Assembly (NCBI GenBank): GCA_015059965.1
Contig: SUZM01000005.1
Location: forward strand, 62,001 to 126,000
Direction of reading: 5' to 3'
DNA: 64,000 nucleotides
From: Rikenellaceae bacterium
GTDB taxonomy: Bacteria; Bacteroidota; Bacteroidia; Bacteroidales; Rikenellaceae
Shown here: positions 49,354-58,211 of the stretch, piece by piece
Position numbering within the stretch: the first letter of the stretch is position 1
How the letters are laid out: each line of letters begins with the position of its first letter
Notes under the pieces: generated by a model
Databases searched by the model: none
Seen by the model: only the letters and a program-made list of their open reading frames with translations
What the model was told of the DNA's origin: nothing
Made by a program: the position numbers and the translations under genes

Positions 49354-50232
49354 CTATCGTTTGATTCCATATTTCAGCGCCTTCAGGATCAGCGCCCACG
49401 ATTTCGCATGTAAGGGGTATTTGCAAATGTAGCGACAGATGGCCCGCAGCCCCTCACCCCGCTCATAGAGCCCCATCTTGAGGCGGAATTTGATGAAGTA
49501 GGCCTCCGATTTTCGCTCCATGTTACGCAGCTGCCGCAACGTGGGCTGCCAACCGGCAAAGAGCGGGAGGTGCTTCTCATGCTTCTCGTGGTAGCGCTTC
49601 AGCGCCTCGAACCAGACCTTGGAGAAGCCCCCTTCCGAGATGTGCTCCACCTCGATGCGGTTGCTGACGTAGTTCCGATGGTGGCAGGCGATGGTGGTGG
49701 TAAAGTCGAGGTCGTACCCATGAAAGCCCGAAAAGGTCTTCTCATCGAAGGGGTTTGCCGCCCACACCTCGCGGCGCACGAAGAGGCAGAAGCCATCCAG
49801 GCAGACGGCGGGCGAGAAATCGACCTCCTCAGTGTTGTTGTAGAAACGACGGCGACGGCCCGAGCGGAGGCGCTGGGTATAGTTCTGTCGCACATCCGAA
49901 CTATTGGCACTCCAGCCCGAGAGGCTCTGCAACTTGGTGTTGGCTCCGGCAAAGCCGATCACTCCCGTGGACTCCTCGGCAAGTTTTTGGGCGATCTGAG
50001 GGCCCCAATCGGAGGAGTGAAAGAGGACATCTTCATGAACAAAGCAGAGGTACTCGCCCCGGGCACGCGCGGCTGCCTCGTTATAGACGGCACCAATTCC
50101 CCTGTTCGATCCGCGATTGTCGCAGACCAACATCTCAAAAGGAGAGCCAATCGTCGAGGCGATACTCTTCTCCAAAGCCTCGGCCAACTCGGGTCTGATC
50201 GAACAGACGATAATCGAAAAGGAGCACTTCAT
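49354..50232 (-). CDS. Glycosyltransferase, family 2-like
   Basis: This 292-residue protein has a GT-A fold start FSIIVCSIRPELAEALEKSI, then LVCDNRGSNRGIGAVYNEAAARARGEYLCFVHEDV, in outline. It carries an acidic metal motif (HEDV) and a later DGFCLFVRREVW and FHGYDLDF, as in family 2 transferases of polysaccharide loci. The -7 box ends only four bases from the ATG, so the mRNA may be leaderless. Cotranscribed with the DUF5672 gene. Specificity is unknown. Confidence 0.82.
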   Translation of the reverse strand: MKCSFSIIVCSIRPELAEALEKSIASTIGSPFEMLVCDNRGSNRGIGAVYNEAAARARGEYLCFVHEDVLFHSSDWGPQIAQKLAEESTGVIGFAGANTKLQSLSGWSANSSDVRQNYTQRLRSGRRRRFYNNTEEVDFSPAVCLDGFCLFVRREVWAANPFDEKTFSGFHGYDLDFTTTIACHHRNYVSNRIEVEHISEGGFSKVWFEALKRYHEKHEKHLPLFAGWQPTLRQLRNMERKSEAYFIKFRLKMGLYERGEGLRAICRYICKYPLHAKSWALILKALKYGIKR

Positions 50233-50236
50233 ATGA

Positions 50237-50244
50237 CAAAGATA
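50237..50244 (-). promoter_or_regulatory. -7 box four bases from the start codon
   Basis: Minus-strand TATCTTTG, then TCAT, then ATG 50232. With the normal spacing from -7 box to transcript start, transcription would begin at or within the start codon. Confidence 0.5.
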
Positions 50245-50287
50245 CTATTTTTTGTCGTAACCCACCACCAACCCTCTCATTTTTTCG

Positions 50288-50310
50288 TATCTTTGCCATC
50301 GTAACGATGG
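50288..50310 (+). promoter_or_regulatory. Promoter with palindrome at the transcript start (FAD protein gene)
   Basis: TATCTTTG (50288-50295) is followed directly by CCATCGTAACGATGG (50296-50310). Relative to 3003-3017 the third base is A instead of G and its partner T instead of C, so pairing is kept. The leader to ATG 50395 is about 90 bases. Confidence 0.6.
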
Positions 50311-50394
50311 AATTAACAACAAAACCGTTTTCCGCCTATCAGGGGTCGGATGTGAACGAAACCGTACCCGAATGAGATAACGATACATTTTCTT

Positions 50395-51951
50395 ATGCCG
50401 AAAACTCTTACCCTGCAACTCTCGCCGCGCGAGGCGGCCGACAGCCACACCTACACCACGGCGGCAGCCCGCCGCCTGGGACTCAAAGAGCAGGATATTG
50501 CCTTGGTGCGTATCCTGAAGCGTTCGGTCGATGCCCGACAGCGGCAGATCAAGGTGAACCTCTCGCTCGAGGTCTATGAAGATCAGGAGCCACAACCCGC
50601 ACCCGTGCATTTCGACTACCCCAATGTGCGCCACCGCCCTGAAGTGATCGTGGTGGGTTCGGGTCCGGCGGGATTGTTTGCCGCCCTGCACCTGATCGAG
50701 CAAGGCTTCAGACCCATCGTCCTGGAGCGCGGCAAGGATGTCTTAAATCGCAAATACGATATCGCCCGCATCAACCGCAACGAAGAGGTCAATCCCGAGT
50801 CGAACTACTCCTTCGGAGAGGGTGGAGCCGGCACCTTTTCGGACGGCAAGCTCTTCACCCGCTCCAAGAAGCGCGGCGACTACAACAAAGCCCTGCAGAC
50901 CTTAGTCTTCCACGGGGCCGATCCGCGCATTCTCTACGAGGCACATCCCCACATCGGCACCGACAAACTCCCGCGCATCATGCAGCGCATGCGCCAGACA
51001 ATCCTTGAGGCCGGAGGCGAGTACCTCTTCGAGCGCAAGGTAACCGATCTGAGGGTAAGAAACGGACGCATAGAGGCCGTGGCCACAGGCGACGAGTGGA
51101 TCGAAGCGGCGGCTGTGGTGCTGGCCACGGGCCACTCGGCACGCGATATTTACCACCTGTTGCAGGCAAAGGGAATTCGCCTCGAGGCAAAGGCCTTCGC
51201 CATGGGGGTACGCATCGAACACCCACAGCAGCTCATCGACCGCATACAGTACCACAGCCCCGAGGGTCGCGGCGAGTGGCTGCCGGCAGCGGCCTACTCG
51301 TTAGTGAGTCAGGAGGCCGGGCGCGGAGTCTACTCTTTCTGCATGTGTCCGGGCGGCTTTATCGTACCGGCCCTGACCGAAAAGAGGCAGTCGGTCGTAA
51401 ACGGCATGTCGCCCAGCGGTCGCACCTCGCCCTTTGCCAACTCGGGATTGGTGACGGAGGTTCGCCTGAGCGATTTCGAGCACTTGCGCGGAGCATGGGG
51501 TGAGCTCGCCGGGCTGAAGTTCCAGGAGCAGTTCGAGGAGCTGGCACGCCTGAACGGCGGAGAGAACCAGATTGCACCGGCGCAGCGCGTGGCCGACTTT
51601 GTCAGCGGACGGGCGAGCAAAACGCTCCCCCGCACCTCCTACATTCCGGGCATCACCCCCTCGCGACTCGACCAGTGGATGCCCTCGTTTATTGCCCAAG
51701 GCCTCAGAAGCGGCATTGCCACCTTCGATCGCAGGATGCGGGGATTTCTGACCAATGAGGCGTTGGTGATGGGTGTCGAATCGCGCACCTCAACCCCCGT
51801 GCGCATTCCGCGCGACCCGGAGTCGCTCATGCACCCCGAGGTGCGTGGGTTGTTTCCCGCCGGCGAGGGGGCAGGCTATGCCGGCGGCATCATCTCCGCG
51901 GCCTTAGATGGCGAACGTATTGCCGAGGCGGTCGTGCGTTACATCAAATAG
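50395..51951 (+). CDS. FAD-dependent oxidoreductase, COG2509 type
   Basis: This 518-residue flavoprotein has an N-terminal ferredoxin-like region (about 1-80) and a Rossmann FAD site VIVVGSGPAGLFAALHLIEQG (about 84-104, in outline). It then has SNYSFGEGGAGTFSDGKL, VLATGHSARDIY, SFCMCPGGFIV and the closing FPAGEGAGYAGGIISAA. This matches the uncharacterised COG2509 dehydrogenases found widely in bacteria. The substrate is unknown. It is monocistronic between a palindromic promoter and a strong bidirectional terminator. Confidence 0.9.
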   Translation: MPKTLTLQLSPREAADSHTYTTAAARRLGLKEQDIALVRILKRSVDARQRQIKVNLSLEVYEDQEPQPAPVHFDYPNVRHRPEVIVVGSGPAGLFAALHLIEQGFRPIVLERGKDVLNRKYDIARINRNEEVNPESNYSFGEGGAGTFSDGKLFTRSKKRGDYNKALQTLVFHGADPRILYEAHPHIGTDKLPRIMQRMRQTILEAGGEYLFERKVTDLRVRNGRIEAVATGDEWIEAAAVVLATGHSARDIYHLLQAKGIRLEAKAFAMGVRIEHPQQLIDRIQYHSPEGRGEWLPAAAYSLVSQEAGRGVYSFCMCPGGFIVPALTEKRQSVVNGMSPSGRTSPFANSGLVTEVRLSDFEHLRGAWGELAGLKFQEQFEELARLNGGENQIAPAQRVADFVSGRASKTLPRTSYIPGITPSRLDQWMPSFIAQGLRSGIATFDRRMRGFLTNEALVMGVESRTSTPVRIPRDPESLMHPEVRGLFPAGEGAGYAGGIISAALDGERIAEAVVRYIK

Positions 51952-51968
51952 GCAAACCGTCCGCACAG

Positions 51969-52017
51969 AATATTGGGGAGGGGGTTCAATGTGTGAACCC
52001 CCTCCCCAATATTTTTT
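51969..52017. terminator. Perfect 20-bp bidirectional terminator
   Basis: AATATTGGGGAGGGGGTTCA (51969-51988) pairs perfectly with 51994-52013 around ATGTG, followed by TTT. It lies between the convergent FAD-protein and gtrA genes and can serve both. Confidence 0.92.
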
Positions 52018-52025
52018 CCGATGCA

Positions 52026-52421
52026 CTACTTCTGCTTTTTGGCAAAGAAGAGGTGCAAGAGCAGGTAGTTGGTCGGCACGGCGATCATCAGCACCAGGAT
52101 AGGGGCGATCAACTCCGGCACTCCCAGCCACAAAAAGCCATTAAAGAGCCCCATGTGGAGCAGGTAGTTCACCAGATGACTAAATCCAAAGCCCGCCACC
52201 TTGCCCGTCGAAGGGCGACCGCGGAAGGTGAAGTAGGTCGTCAGGAAGAAGTTGCAGACCAGGGCAATGCAGTAGCCCGCCGTATAGGCGATATTAAGCA
52301 GCATCCATAGTCGCAAGAGGCAGTAGCAACCGTAGTGAATGGCAGCCGCCGTGCACCCTACGATCACAAAGCGCACAAACTGCCAAAACTCCTGCCGATT
52401 GATTCGTTTAAGGAGATCCAT
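52026..52421 (-). CDS. gtrA: GtrA family membrane protein
   Basis: This 131-residue protein with four membrane helices has the GtrA signature: FVRFVIVGCTAAAIHYGCYCLL, then CNFFLTTYFTFR. GtrA proteins are thought to flip polyprenyl-phosphate-linked sugars to the periplasmic face. It is last in a tight operon with a GT87-like transferase and a GtrB-like enzyme, the expected partners. The symbol follows the family; the specific sugar is unknown. Confidence 0.87.
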   Translation of the reverse strand: MDLLKRINRQEFWQFVRFVIVGCTAAAIHYGCYCLLRLWMLLNIAYTAGYCIALVCNFFLTTYFTFRGRPSTGKVAGFGFSHLVNYLLHMGLFNGFLWLGVPELIAPILVLMIAVPTNYLLLHLFFAKKQK

Positions 52422-52436
52422 CTGCTGATCTGTTTA

Positions 52437-53636
52437 TCAATTTTTAACCGTCGGCTCCTCGCCGGGGGCATAGTCTTTGGTCACCATCTCCCACACCAGC
52501 TTGAACCAGATCAAAATACACGGGAGAGCCTTCAGGGCATAGGGCAGCACCCAATTCTGGCGCAGCGCACGCGGGAAGAGATCGGACGGAGAGAGACTCG
52601 TAAGGATAAAGGCGAAGATCATCAGCGCCACATCCCATCGGGAGCGTTTCCACGGGGCGGCCGTATACCAGAGCGAGGCTCCGATCAGGGCTATGATATA
52701 GCTGCTCGACTCGCTACCCGTAGAGAAGAGGACCACGAAGAGCAGCACCGAGGCCAAGAGCATCTCCCGAAAGGCGGCATGGCGATACTGCCCGAGGCGC
52801 AGATAGGGCAGAGCAAAGAGCAACAATCCCCCGCCAATAAGCCACAGATCAGAGTAGGCGGCCGAACCCGTAACCTTACGCACAAAGCCCAGCAGCGAGA
52901 CATTCTGATAGAGCGAGAAGAGGTTGAGCGAGCCCTTTTCGGTAAGGCTTGCAACCCACTCGCCATATTGCGCAACCACATATTCGGGCGAAGAGATCAC
53001 CATGGGAGCCACAAAGAGCACGGCACTCCACAGCACCCCCAGCAGCACGAAGCGCACCTTGCGCTTGGCGAAGAAGAAGAAGGCGAGGCCCACCACTCCA
53101 TAGAGCTTGACGAGCATGCCGATGACAATAAAAAGGGCAGCCCAGCCCTCTTTGCGCCGCTCGATGGCGCTATAGGTGAGCAGAATCAGGGCTACGGTGG
53201 CCACATTGAACTGCTGCATGAAAAGAGCCGTAAGCAGCTCATGGGCGCAGAACCAGATCAGGAAGACCTGCTGCGGCTTTGCCACAGGGAGGCTCTTGAC
53301 AGCCCACAGCAGCAGAGCCGCCAGCCCCACACACCAGAGCACAAGGCCCAACCCCTCGGGGAGCAGGGCAAAGGGGGCGGCAATCAGGCTGAAGAGAGGG
53401 CCGTAGTGGTTTGTGTCGCCATATTCGGGATAGGAGGCATAGAGCGACACCCGCTCCCAAGCATGCCAAAAGGTATACTTATAAATTAGAAAATTGTTGC
53501 AGCGGCCGAGTTTCATCACTCCCGCCACCAGACCGATGAGGAGCCACAGGCCGCTCATCGTGCGCCAATCGCTCCAAAAAGGTCTTCTAAAGATTGTCAT
53601 GAGCGCTTTTGAGGCTCGGCTAAGGGATGCTTGCAT
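52437..53636 (-). CDS. GT87-like polytopic glycosyltransferase (DUF2029)
   Basis: This 399-residue integral membrane protein has about ten helices. An early acidic loop (SYPEYGDTNHYGPLFSL) sits where GT87/DUF2029 mannosyltransferases place their catalytic aspartate. Such enzymes take sugars from polyprenyl phosphate on the outer face of the inner membrane. It starts two bases after the GtrB-like gene and ends 15 bases before gtrA, so it would be the acceptor-specific transferase of a Gtr-type module. Family assignment by eye is moderate. Confidence 0.75.
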   Translation of the reverse strand: MQASLSRASKALMTIFRRPFWSDWRTMSGLWLLIGLVAGVMKLGRCNNFLIYKYTFWHAWERVSLYASYPEYGDTNHYGPLFSLIAAPFALLPEGLGLVLWCVGLAALLLWAVKSLPVAKPQQVFLIWFCAHELLTALFMQQFNVATVALILLTYSAIERRKEGWAALFIVIGMLVKLYGVVGLAFFFFAKRKVRFVLLGVLWSAVLFVAPMVISSPEYVVAQYGEWVASLTEKGSLNLFSLYQNVSLLGFVRKVTGSAAYSDLWLIGGGLLLFALPYLRLGQYRHAAFREMLLASVLLFVVLFSTGSESSSYIIALIGASLWYTAAPWKRSRWDVALMIFAFILTSLSPSDLFPRALRQNWVLPYALKALPCILIWFKLVWEMVTKDYAPGEEPTVKN

Positions 53637-53638
53637 GG

Positions 53639-54607
53639 CTACTCCTTCTTTTCGGGTTCGTGGTGCATAAAAGACTCGATGTTATAGCGCGGACGATTCT
53701 TCACCTCGACATAGATCTTGCCGATATACTCGCCGATCACACCGATTGCCAACAGCACAATCGAGCCGATGAACCACAGCGAGAGCATCATCGAGGTCCA
53801 GCCCGGGACAACCGAATGGACAAAGTAGGAGTAGAGGATGTAGCAGGTCATCAGCATGCTGACCACCAAGAAGAAGAGTCCTGCACCAATGATCAGGCGA
53901 ATGGGCCTTACCGAGAAGGAGGTGATTCCGTCCACGGCCAGGTTGAGCATCTTCGAGAGGGTATATTTCGAGGATCCGGCCTCACGCTCCGAGATCACAT
54001 CATCGACGGTTGCCGTGCGGTAGCCCAGCAGCGGGACGATCCCTCGAAGGTAGAGGTTGCGCTCGCCATAGCGCGCGAGTTCATCCAGGGCACGGCGGCT
54101 CATCAGACGGAAATCGGCATGGTTCGGGATGGTCTTCAGCCCCATCGAGCTCTGCAGCGCGTAGAACATTCGCGCCGAGGTACGTTTCAAGAAGGGATCT
54201 GCCCGGCGCGAGACCTTCACGCCATAGACGATATCGTGGCCCTCGAGATAGCGGTCGATCATCTGCTCGATTGCGCCGAGGTCATCCTGCAGGTCGGCAT
54301 CAATCGTAATCACCGCATCAGCGAGCGAACGCGCCGTCATCATGCCCGCCATGATGGCGTTCTGATGGCCGACATTGTGCGCGAGGTTGATGCCCGAGAA
54401 GTAGGGATTGCGCCGATGGAGGTCGCAAATGATCTCCCAGGTATTATCGCGCGATCCGTCGTTCACAAGCAGCACAAAGCTGTCGGCATCGATCTTTCCT
54501 TTGGCCACCAACTCATCCAACAGACGGGTCAGCTTTTCGGCCGAGGAGTAGAGCACTTCGTGCTCGTTATAGCAGGGGGATACAATACCTAAACGCATGG
54601 TTTTCAT
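53639..54607 (-). CDS. Polyprenyl-phosphate glycosyltransferase, GtrB/DPM1-like
   Basis: This 322-residue family 2 transferase links a nucleotide-activated sugar to polyprenyl phosphate on the cytoplasmic face. It has the GT-A start LGIVSPCYNEHEVL, the VNDGSRDNT motif, the catalytic DADLQDD and HADFRLMSRRALD. Two C-terminal membrane helices (about 235-262 and 272-292) follow, ending in EYIGKIYVEVKNRPRYNIE, as in GtrB, ArnC and DPM1 relatives. The start ATG directly follows the deacetylase stop. With GT87 and GtrA it forms a complete Gtr-like cassette. Confidence 0.9.
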   Translation of the reverse strand: MKTMRLGIVSPCYNEHEVLYSSAEKLTRLLDELVAKGKIDADSFVLLVNDGSRDNTWEIICDLHRRNPYFSGINLAHNVGHQNAIMAGMMTARSLADAVITIDADLQDDLGAIEQMIDRYLEGHDIVYGVKVSRRADPFLKRTSARMFYALQSSMGLKTIPNHADFRLMSRRALDELARYGERNLYLRGIVPLLGYRTATVDDVISEREAGSSKYTLSKMLNLAVDGITSFSVRPIRLIIGAGLFFLVVSMLMTCYILYSYFVHSVVPGWTSMMLSLWFIGSIVLLAIGVIGEYIGKIYVEVKNRPRYNIESFMHHEPEKKE

Positions 54608-55447
54608 CTATTTGTTTAGCAATTCCGAATACTTTTGCTCGGCAAACTCCCGATAGGTGCCGAAGCGGTGGCCGCGACGCTTGAGATCGTCAATCAGCTC
54701 ACCCAGGCGCTTGACCATCTTCTCACCCGAATTGTTACGAATGATGAAGGGCATTCGTAGTTCGGGGTGGTCGCCAAGCTCATAAAACTCCCAAGGGTGG
54801 AAGTAGATTGACAGGTGGCCGTCGTGGTTCAGCGTGCGACGAGCCAATGCACGGTAGAGCCCCGCCGGCAGGTTGTGGTAAGAGAGCCAAAAGAGCGGGA
54901 AACGCAGCCAGGGGGTCACCGAGGCGGGAATCTGCAACACCCCCTCCTTCATAAAGGGGGTACGGGGCGTGGAGAGGTGCATGTAACGTCCCGGGATGCA
55001 GGTGGGGTTGAGCGAGGAGTTGTAACGGTAGCCGGCGCGGGCGATTTCGCCCTCATCGACGGGCATCATGCGGGCCTGACGATAACCCACCACGGGCTTG
55101 CCGGTCAGGGCCTCGAGGCGCTCCTTCGAGCGGGCCAGATCTTCGGTCTTGAAACTCCAGTGCGAACAGCCGTGCGAGGCGATCTCATGCCCCTCGCGGG
55201 CGATACGGGCCATCACTTCGGGGGCATGCTCGGCAAAGTCGGCCGTGCAGAAGAAGGTCGCCCGGATGGCTCCATGCGCTGCCAGGCAGTCCAAAATACG
55301 GGTCGTCCCCTCAACCGAGATGGCTACCATCCGGTCAAAAGGGAGCTCCACGCCATGCTCACGTGGCACATCAAACTCTTCGGTATCAAAACTCAGCAGC
55401 ACCATAGGTCTCGAACGTTTGGCATCATTGCCCATCTTTTTAACCAT
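54608..55447 (-). CDS. Polysaccharide deacetylase family protein
   Basis: This 279-residue NodB-fold protein has the catalytic SFDTEEFD (motif 1), the metal-binding HEIASHGCSHW (motif 2, two His) and GYRQARM (motif 3 Arg). Downstream segments include FHPWEFYELGDHPELR. Family members remove acetyl groups from amino sugars. I chose ATG 55447 because a longer reading would begin inside the purC terminator hairpin at 55482-55506; ATG 55435 is possible. It is the first gene of the deacetylase-GtrB-GT87-GtrA operon. No signal peptide is evident, so it may act in the cytoplasm. Confidence 0.85.
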   Translation of the reverse strand: MVKKMGNDAKRSRPMVLLSFDTEEFDVPREHGVELPFDRMVAISVEGTTRILDCLAAHGAIRATFFCTADFAEHAPEVMARIAREGHEIASHGCSHWSFKTEDLARSKERLEALTGKPVVGYRQARMMPVDEGEIARAGYRYNSSLNPTCIPGRYMHLSTPRTPFMKEGVLQIPASVTPWLRFPLFWLSYHNLPAGLYRALARRTLNHDGHLSIYFHPWEFYELGDHPELRMPFIIRNNSGEKMVKRLGELIDDLKRRGHRFGTYREFAEQKYSELLNK

Positions 55448-55475
55448 TAAATCAACTTTTAAGGGAGGGTGTGGG

Positions 55476-55506
55476 TGGAAAAAAGAGCCGCACAAGACGG
55501 CTCTTT
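55476..55506 (-). terminator. Terminator of proS-purC
   Basis: AAAGAGCCG (55482-55490) pairs with CGGCTCTTT (55498-55506) around CACAAGA. On the minus strand it is followed by a T-run. It lies 18 bases after the purC stop. Confidence 0.85.
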
Positions 55507-55524
55507 AAGAGGTTGCGGTGTCGA

Positions 55525-56481
55525 TTAGAGACTCTTCAGCCACTCGGAGACGTTGCGTTCGATACGGCTGAGGACATCTTCTGTCTCGGCCTTACAGAAC
55601 TTCTCGCCCGTAATCTGCTCATAGAGCTCCACATAACGATCGGTAATGCCCTCAACGATCTCAGGGGTCATCTCGGGGACCTGCTGGCCCTCTTGTCCCT
55701 GAAAACCGTTAGCCATCAGCCACTCGCGCACGAACTCCTTCGAGAGCTGCTTCTGCTTTTCGCCCTTCTCCAGGCGCTCGGCATAGCCCTCAGCGTAGAA
55801 ATAACGCGACGAGTCGGGCGTATGGATCTCATCCATCAGGTAGATCTGACCGTTCTTCTTGCCAAACTCATACTTCGTATCGACCAGGATAAGTCCCATC
55901 TTGGCAGCGATTTCGGTGCCGCGCTGGAAGATGGCGCGGGTGTAGGCCTCCAACTGCTCATACTCCTCGCGGCTCACCAACCCCTGGGCGATAATCTCCT
56001 CCTTCGAGATATCCTCGTCGTGGCCCTCGTCAGCCTTCGTGGTGGGGGTGATGATGGGCTCGGGGAACTTCTGGTTCTCGACCATACCCTCAGGCATCTC
56101 AACGCCACAAATCGTGCGCTTTCCGGCCTTATACTCTCGCCAGGCATGGCCCGAGAGGTAGCCGCGGATCACCATCTCCACCTTGTAGGGCTCGCAACGG
56201 TGGCCGACCGTCACCATCGGATCGGGTACGGCAATCTTCCAGTTGGGCAAAATATCGGCAGTCGCATCAAGGAACTTGGCGGCGATCTGGTTCAGCACCT
56301 GGCCCTTGAAGGGGATTCCCTTCGGCAGGACCACGTCAAAAGCAGAGATGCGATCCGAAACGACCATCACCAGGTACTCGTCGTTGATGTTATAGACATC
56401 GCGCACCTTGCCGACATAGTGTCCCTTCTGTCCCGGGAACTGAAAATCATTTTTTACAATAGCATTCATCGTAATACTCAT
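55525..56481 (-). CDS. purC: SAICAR synthase
   Basis: PurC joins aspartate to CAIR in de novo purine synthesis. The 318-residue product has [26 protein letters not shown] (in outline), the conserved [16 protein letters not shown], the DTKYEFG motif and [11 protein letters not shown]. Length is in the range of the longer Bacteroidota form. Its ATG directly follows the proS stop codon, so translation is coupled. A terminator follows. Confidence 0.96.
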   Translation of the reverse strand: MSITMNAIVKNDFQFPGQKGHYVGKVRDVYNINDEYLVMVVSDRISAFDVVLPKGIPFKGQVLNQIAAKFLDATADILPNWKIAVPDPMVTVGHRCEPYKVEMVIRGYLSGHAWREYKAGKRTICGVEMPEGMVENQKFPEPIITPTTKADEGHDEDISKEEIIAQGLVSREEYEQLEAYTRAIFQRGTEIAAKMGLILVDTKYEFGKKNGQIYLMDEIHTPDSSRYFYAEGYAERLEKGEKQKQLSKEFVREWLMANGFQGQEGQQVPEMTPEIVEGITDRYVELYEQITGEKFCKAETEDVLSRIERNVSEWLKSL

Positions 56482-57966
56482 TTAGTAACTCTTAGCAAAC
56501 AATACGCGGCGGTGCGAGGGCTTACCCGAGAAGACGCATACGCCCTCCTCATCCTCGGCATCGACCGGAATACAGCGAATCGTAGCCTTCGTGGCCTCCT
56601 TGATCGCCTGCTCGGTCTCAGGCGTGCCATCCCAGTGGGCCGAGATGAAGCCGCCCTTCTCCTCCAGCACCTTCTGGAACTCCTCCCACGAATCGACCTT
56701 CGTGATCATCGAATTGCGGTAGTTGAGCGCCTTCTGGAAGATATTCTCCTGGATCTCGGTCATCAGCTTCTCGATCAGATCCTCGAGGCCCTGCTGGCTG
56801 ACAGTCTCCTTCGTGAGGGTATCGCGACGGGCCAGCTCGATGGTACCGTTCTCCATATCGCGGGGGCCCATGGCCAGGCGCACGGGCACGCCCTTGAGCT
56901 CATATTCGGCAAACTTGAAGCCCGAACGCACGTTGTCGCGGTCGTCGATCTTAACGCTGATGCCGCGCTTCTTGAGCTCGGCAGCGATCTGCTCAAAGCG
57001 CTCAACAATCTGCTGCAGCTGCTCGGGGCCCTTGTAGATGGGGACCATCACCACCTGAATCGGGGCGAGTTTCGGCGGCAGCACCAGACCGTTGTTGTCG
57101 GAGTGGGCCATGATCAGGGCTCCCATCAGACGGGTCGAAACACCCCACGAGGTGGCCCATACATACTCCTGCTTGCCCTCCTTATTGACATACTGCACAT
57201 CGAAGGCCTTGGCGAAATTCTGACCCAGGAAGTGCGACGTACCGCTCTGCAGCGCCTTTCCATCCTGCATCAGGGCCTCGATGGTGAGCGTATCCTCGGC
57301 ACCGGCAAAGCGCTCGTTGGGCGATTTGTGGCCTACGACCACCGGAACAGCCATCCACTGCTCGGCAAACTCCTGATAGACACGGATCATCTTCTCGGCC
57401 TCCTGAATGGCCTCCTCACGCGTGGCGTGGGCCGTATGGCCCTCCTGCCACAGGAACTCGGCCGTGCGCAGGAACAGGCGCGTGCGCATCTCCCAGCGCA
57501 CCACGTTGGCCCACTGGTTGCACAGGATCGGCAGGTCACGGTAGGACTGGATCCAATTCTTATAGGTATTCCAGATAATCGTCTCCGAGGTGGGGCGCAC
57601 GATCAGCTCCTCCTCCAACTTGGCGGCGGGGTCCACCACCACACCATTGCCCTCGGGGTCGTTCTTCAGACGGTAGTGCGTCACCACGGCGCACTCCTTG
57701 GCAAAACCCTCCACATGGCTCGCCTCGCGCGAGAAGAAGGATTTCGGGATGAAGAGGGGGAAGTAGGCATTCTGGTGGCCCGTAGCCTTGAACATATCGT
57801 CCAGGGCACGCTGCATCTTCTCCCAGATGGCGTAGCCATAGGGCTTGATTACCATACAACCTCTCACGGCCGAATTTTCGGCCAGGCCGGCCTTCATGAC
57901 CAGCTCGTTATACCATTGCGAGTAGTTCTCGTCCGACTTGGTTAAGTCTTTCAGTTCAACTGCCAT
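56482..57966 (-). CDS. proS: Proline--tRNA ligase (archaeal/eukaryotic type)
   Basis: ProRS charges tRNA-Pro. At 494 residues, and without the editing insertion of the E. coli type, this is the archaeal-type class II enzyme (ProS type 3) used by Bacteroidota. Motif 2 appears as [25 protein letters not shown] (in outline), preceded by RPTSET. Motif 3 features follow [22 protein letters not shown]. The anticodon-binding domain (about 290-400) is followed by a C-terminal domain ending in LFAKSY, with the terminal Tyr typical of this type. It has its own promoter and heads a two-gene operon with purC. Confidence 0.97.
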   Translation of the reverse strand: MAVELKDLTKSDENYSQWYNELVMKAGLAENSAVRGCMVIKPYGYAIWEKMQRALDDMFKATGHQNAYFPLFIPKSFFSREASHVEGFAKECAVVTHYRLKNDPEGNGVVVDPAAKLEEELIVRPTSETIIWNTYKNWIQSYRDLPILCNQWANVVRWEMRTRLFLRTAEFLWQEGHTAHATREEAIQEAEKMIRVYQEFAEQWMAVPVVVGHKSPNERFAGAEDTLTIEALMQDGKALQSGTSHFLGQNFAKAFDVQYVNKEGKQEYVWATSWGVSTRLMGALIMAHSDNNGLVLPPKLAPIQVVMVPIYKGPEQLQQIVERFEQIAAELKKRGISVKIDDRDNVRSGFKFAEYELKGVPVRLAMGPRDMENGTIELARRDTLTKETVSQQGLEDLIEKLMTEIQENIFQKALNYRNSMITKVDSWEEFQKVLEEKGGFISAHWDGTPETEQAIKEATKATIRCIPVDAEDEEGVCVFSGKPSHRRVLFAKSY

Positions 57967-57992
57967 AATTTACATTGATTTTACTTTGACCG

Positions 57993-58000
57993 CAAAGGTA
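57993..58000 (-). promoter_or_regulatory. -7 box for proS-purC
   Basis: Minus-strand TACCTTTG 26 bases from the ATG. The heptad array begins seven bases upstream, the same spacing as at cvpA. Confidence 0.7.
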
Positions 58001-58007
58001 CAAATAA

Positions 58008-58042
58008 ATTAGGAATTAGGAATTAGGAATTGGGAATTATTT
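58008..58042. repeat. Degenerate heptanucleotide array (proS promoter)
   Basis: Three ATTAGGA units, then ATTGGGA and ATTATTT. The unit sequence differs from other arrays while the 7-base period and promoter spacing are kept. Confidence 0.8.
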
Positions 58043-58073
58043 TTCCCACAGAAGTCGTTCCGCACAACTTCCG

Positions 58074-58103
58074 ACTCCCCGCCCCTGATTCAGAGGGGGG
58101 AGT
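58074..58103. repeat. GGGGAGT-type palindrome
   Basis: ACTCCCC (58074-58080) and GGGGAGT (58097-58103) enclose CCCCT-GATTCAG-AGGGG. It resembles the G-rich palindromes at 12.5, 12.7 and 23.4 kb but is not identical. A weak GGCGGA/TCCGCC hairpin near 58150-58190 could terminate glsB. Confidence 0.6.
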
Positions 58104-58211
58104 TCCCGTGGCGATAAACACCACTCCTAAATAAAGTAGAAGTAAGAAGGCGGAATCTTTTATATTCCCCTTACATCCGCCTTTGCGGCACGTCGTTTTG
58201 TGGCTCGTGGG

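Noticed and set aside
55471..57945. 824-codon open frame antisense to purC and proS
   Set aside because: Codon bias in GC-rich genes leaves the opposite strand open. The minus strand encodes two complete housekeeping enzymes here. The same applies to long antisense frames at 1394-2986, 4469-5896, 15444-17009, 27128-28831, 43840-45177 and 61986-63806.
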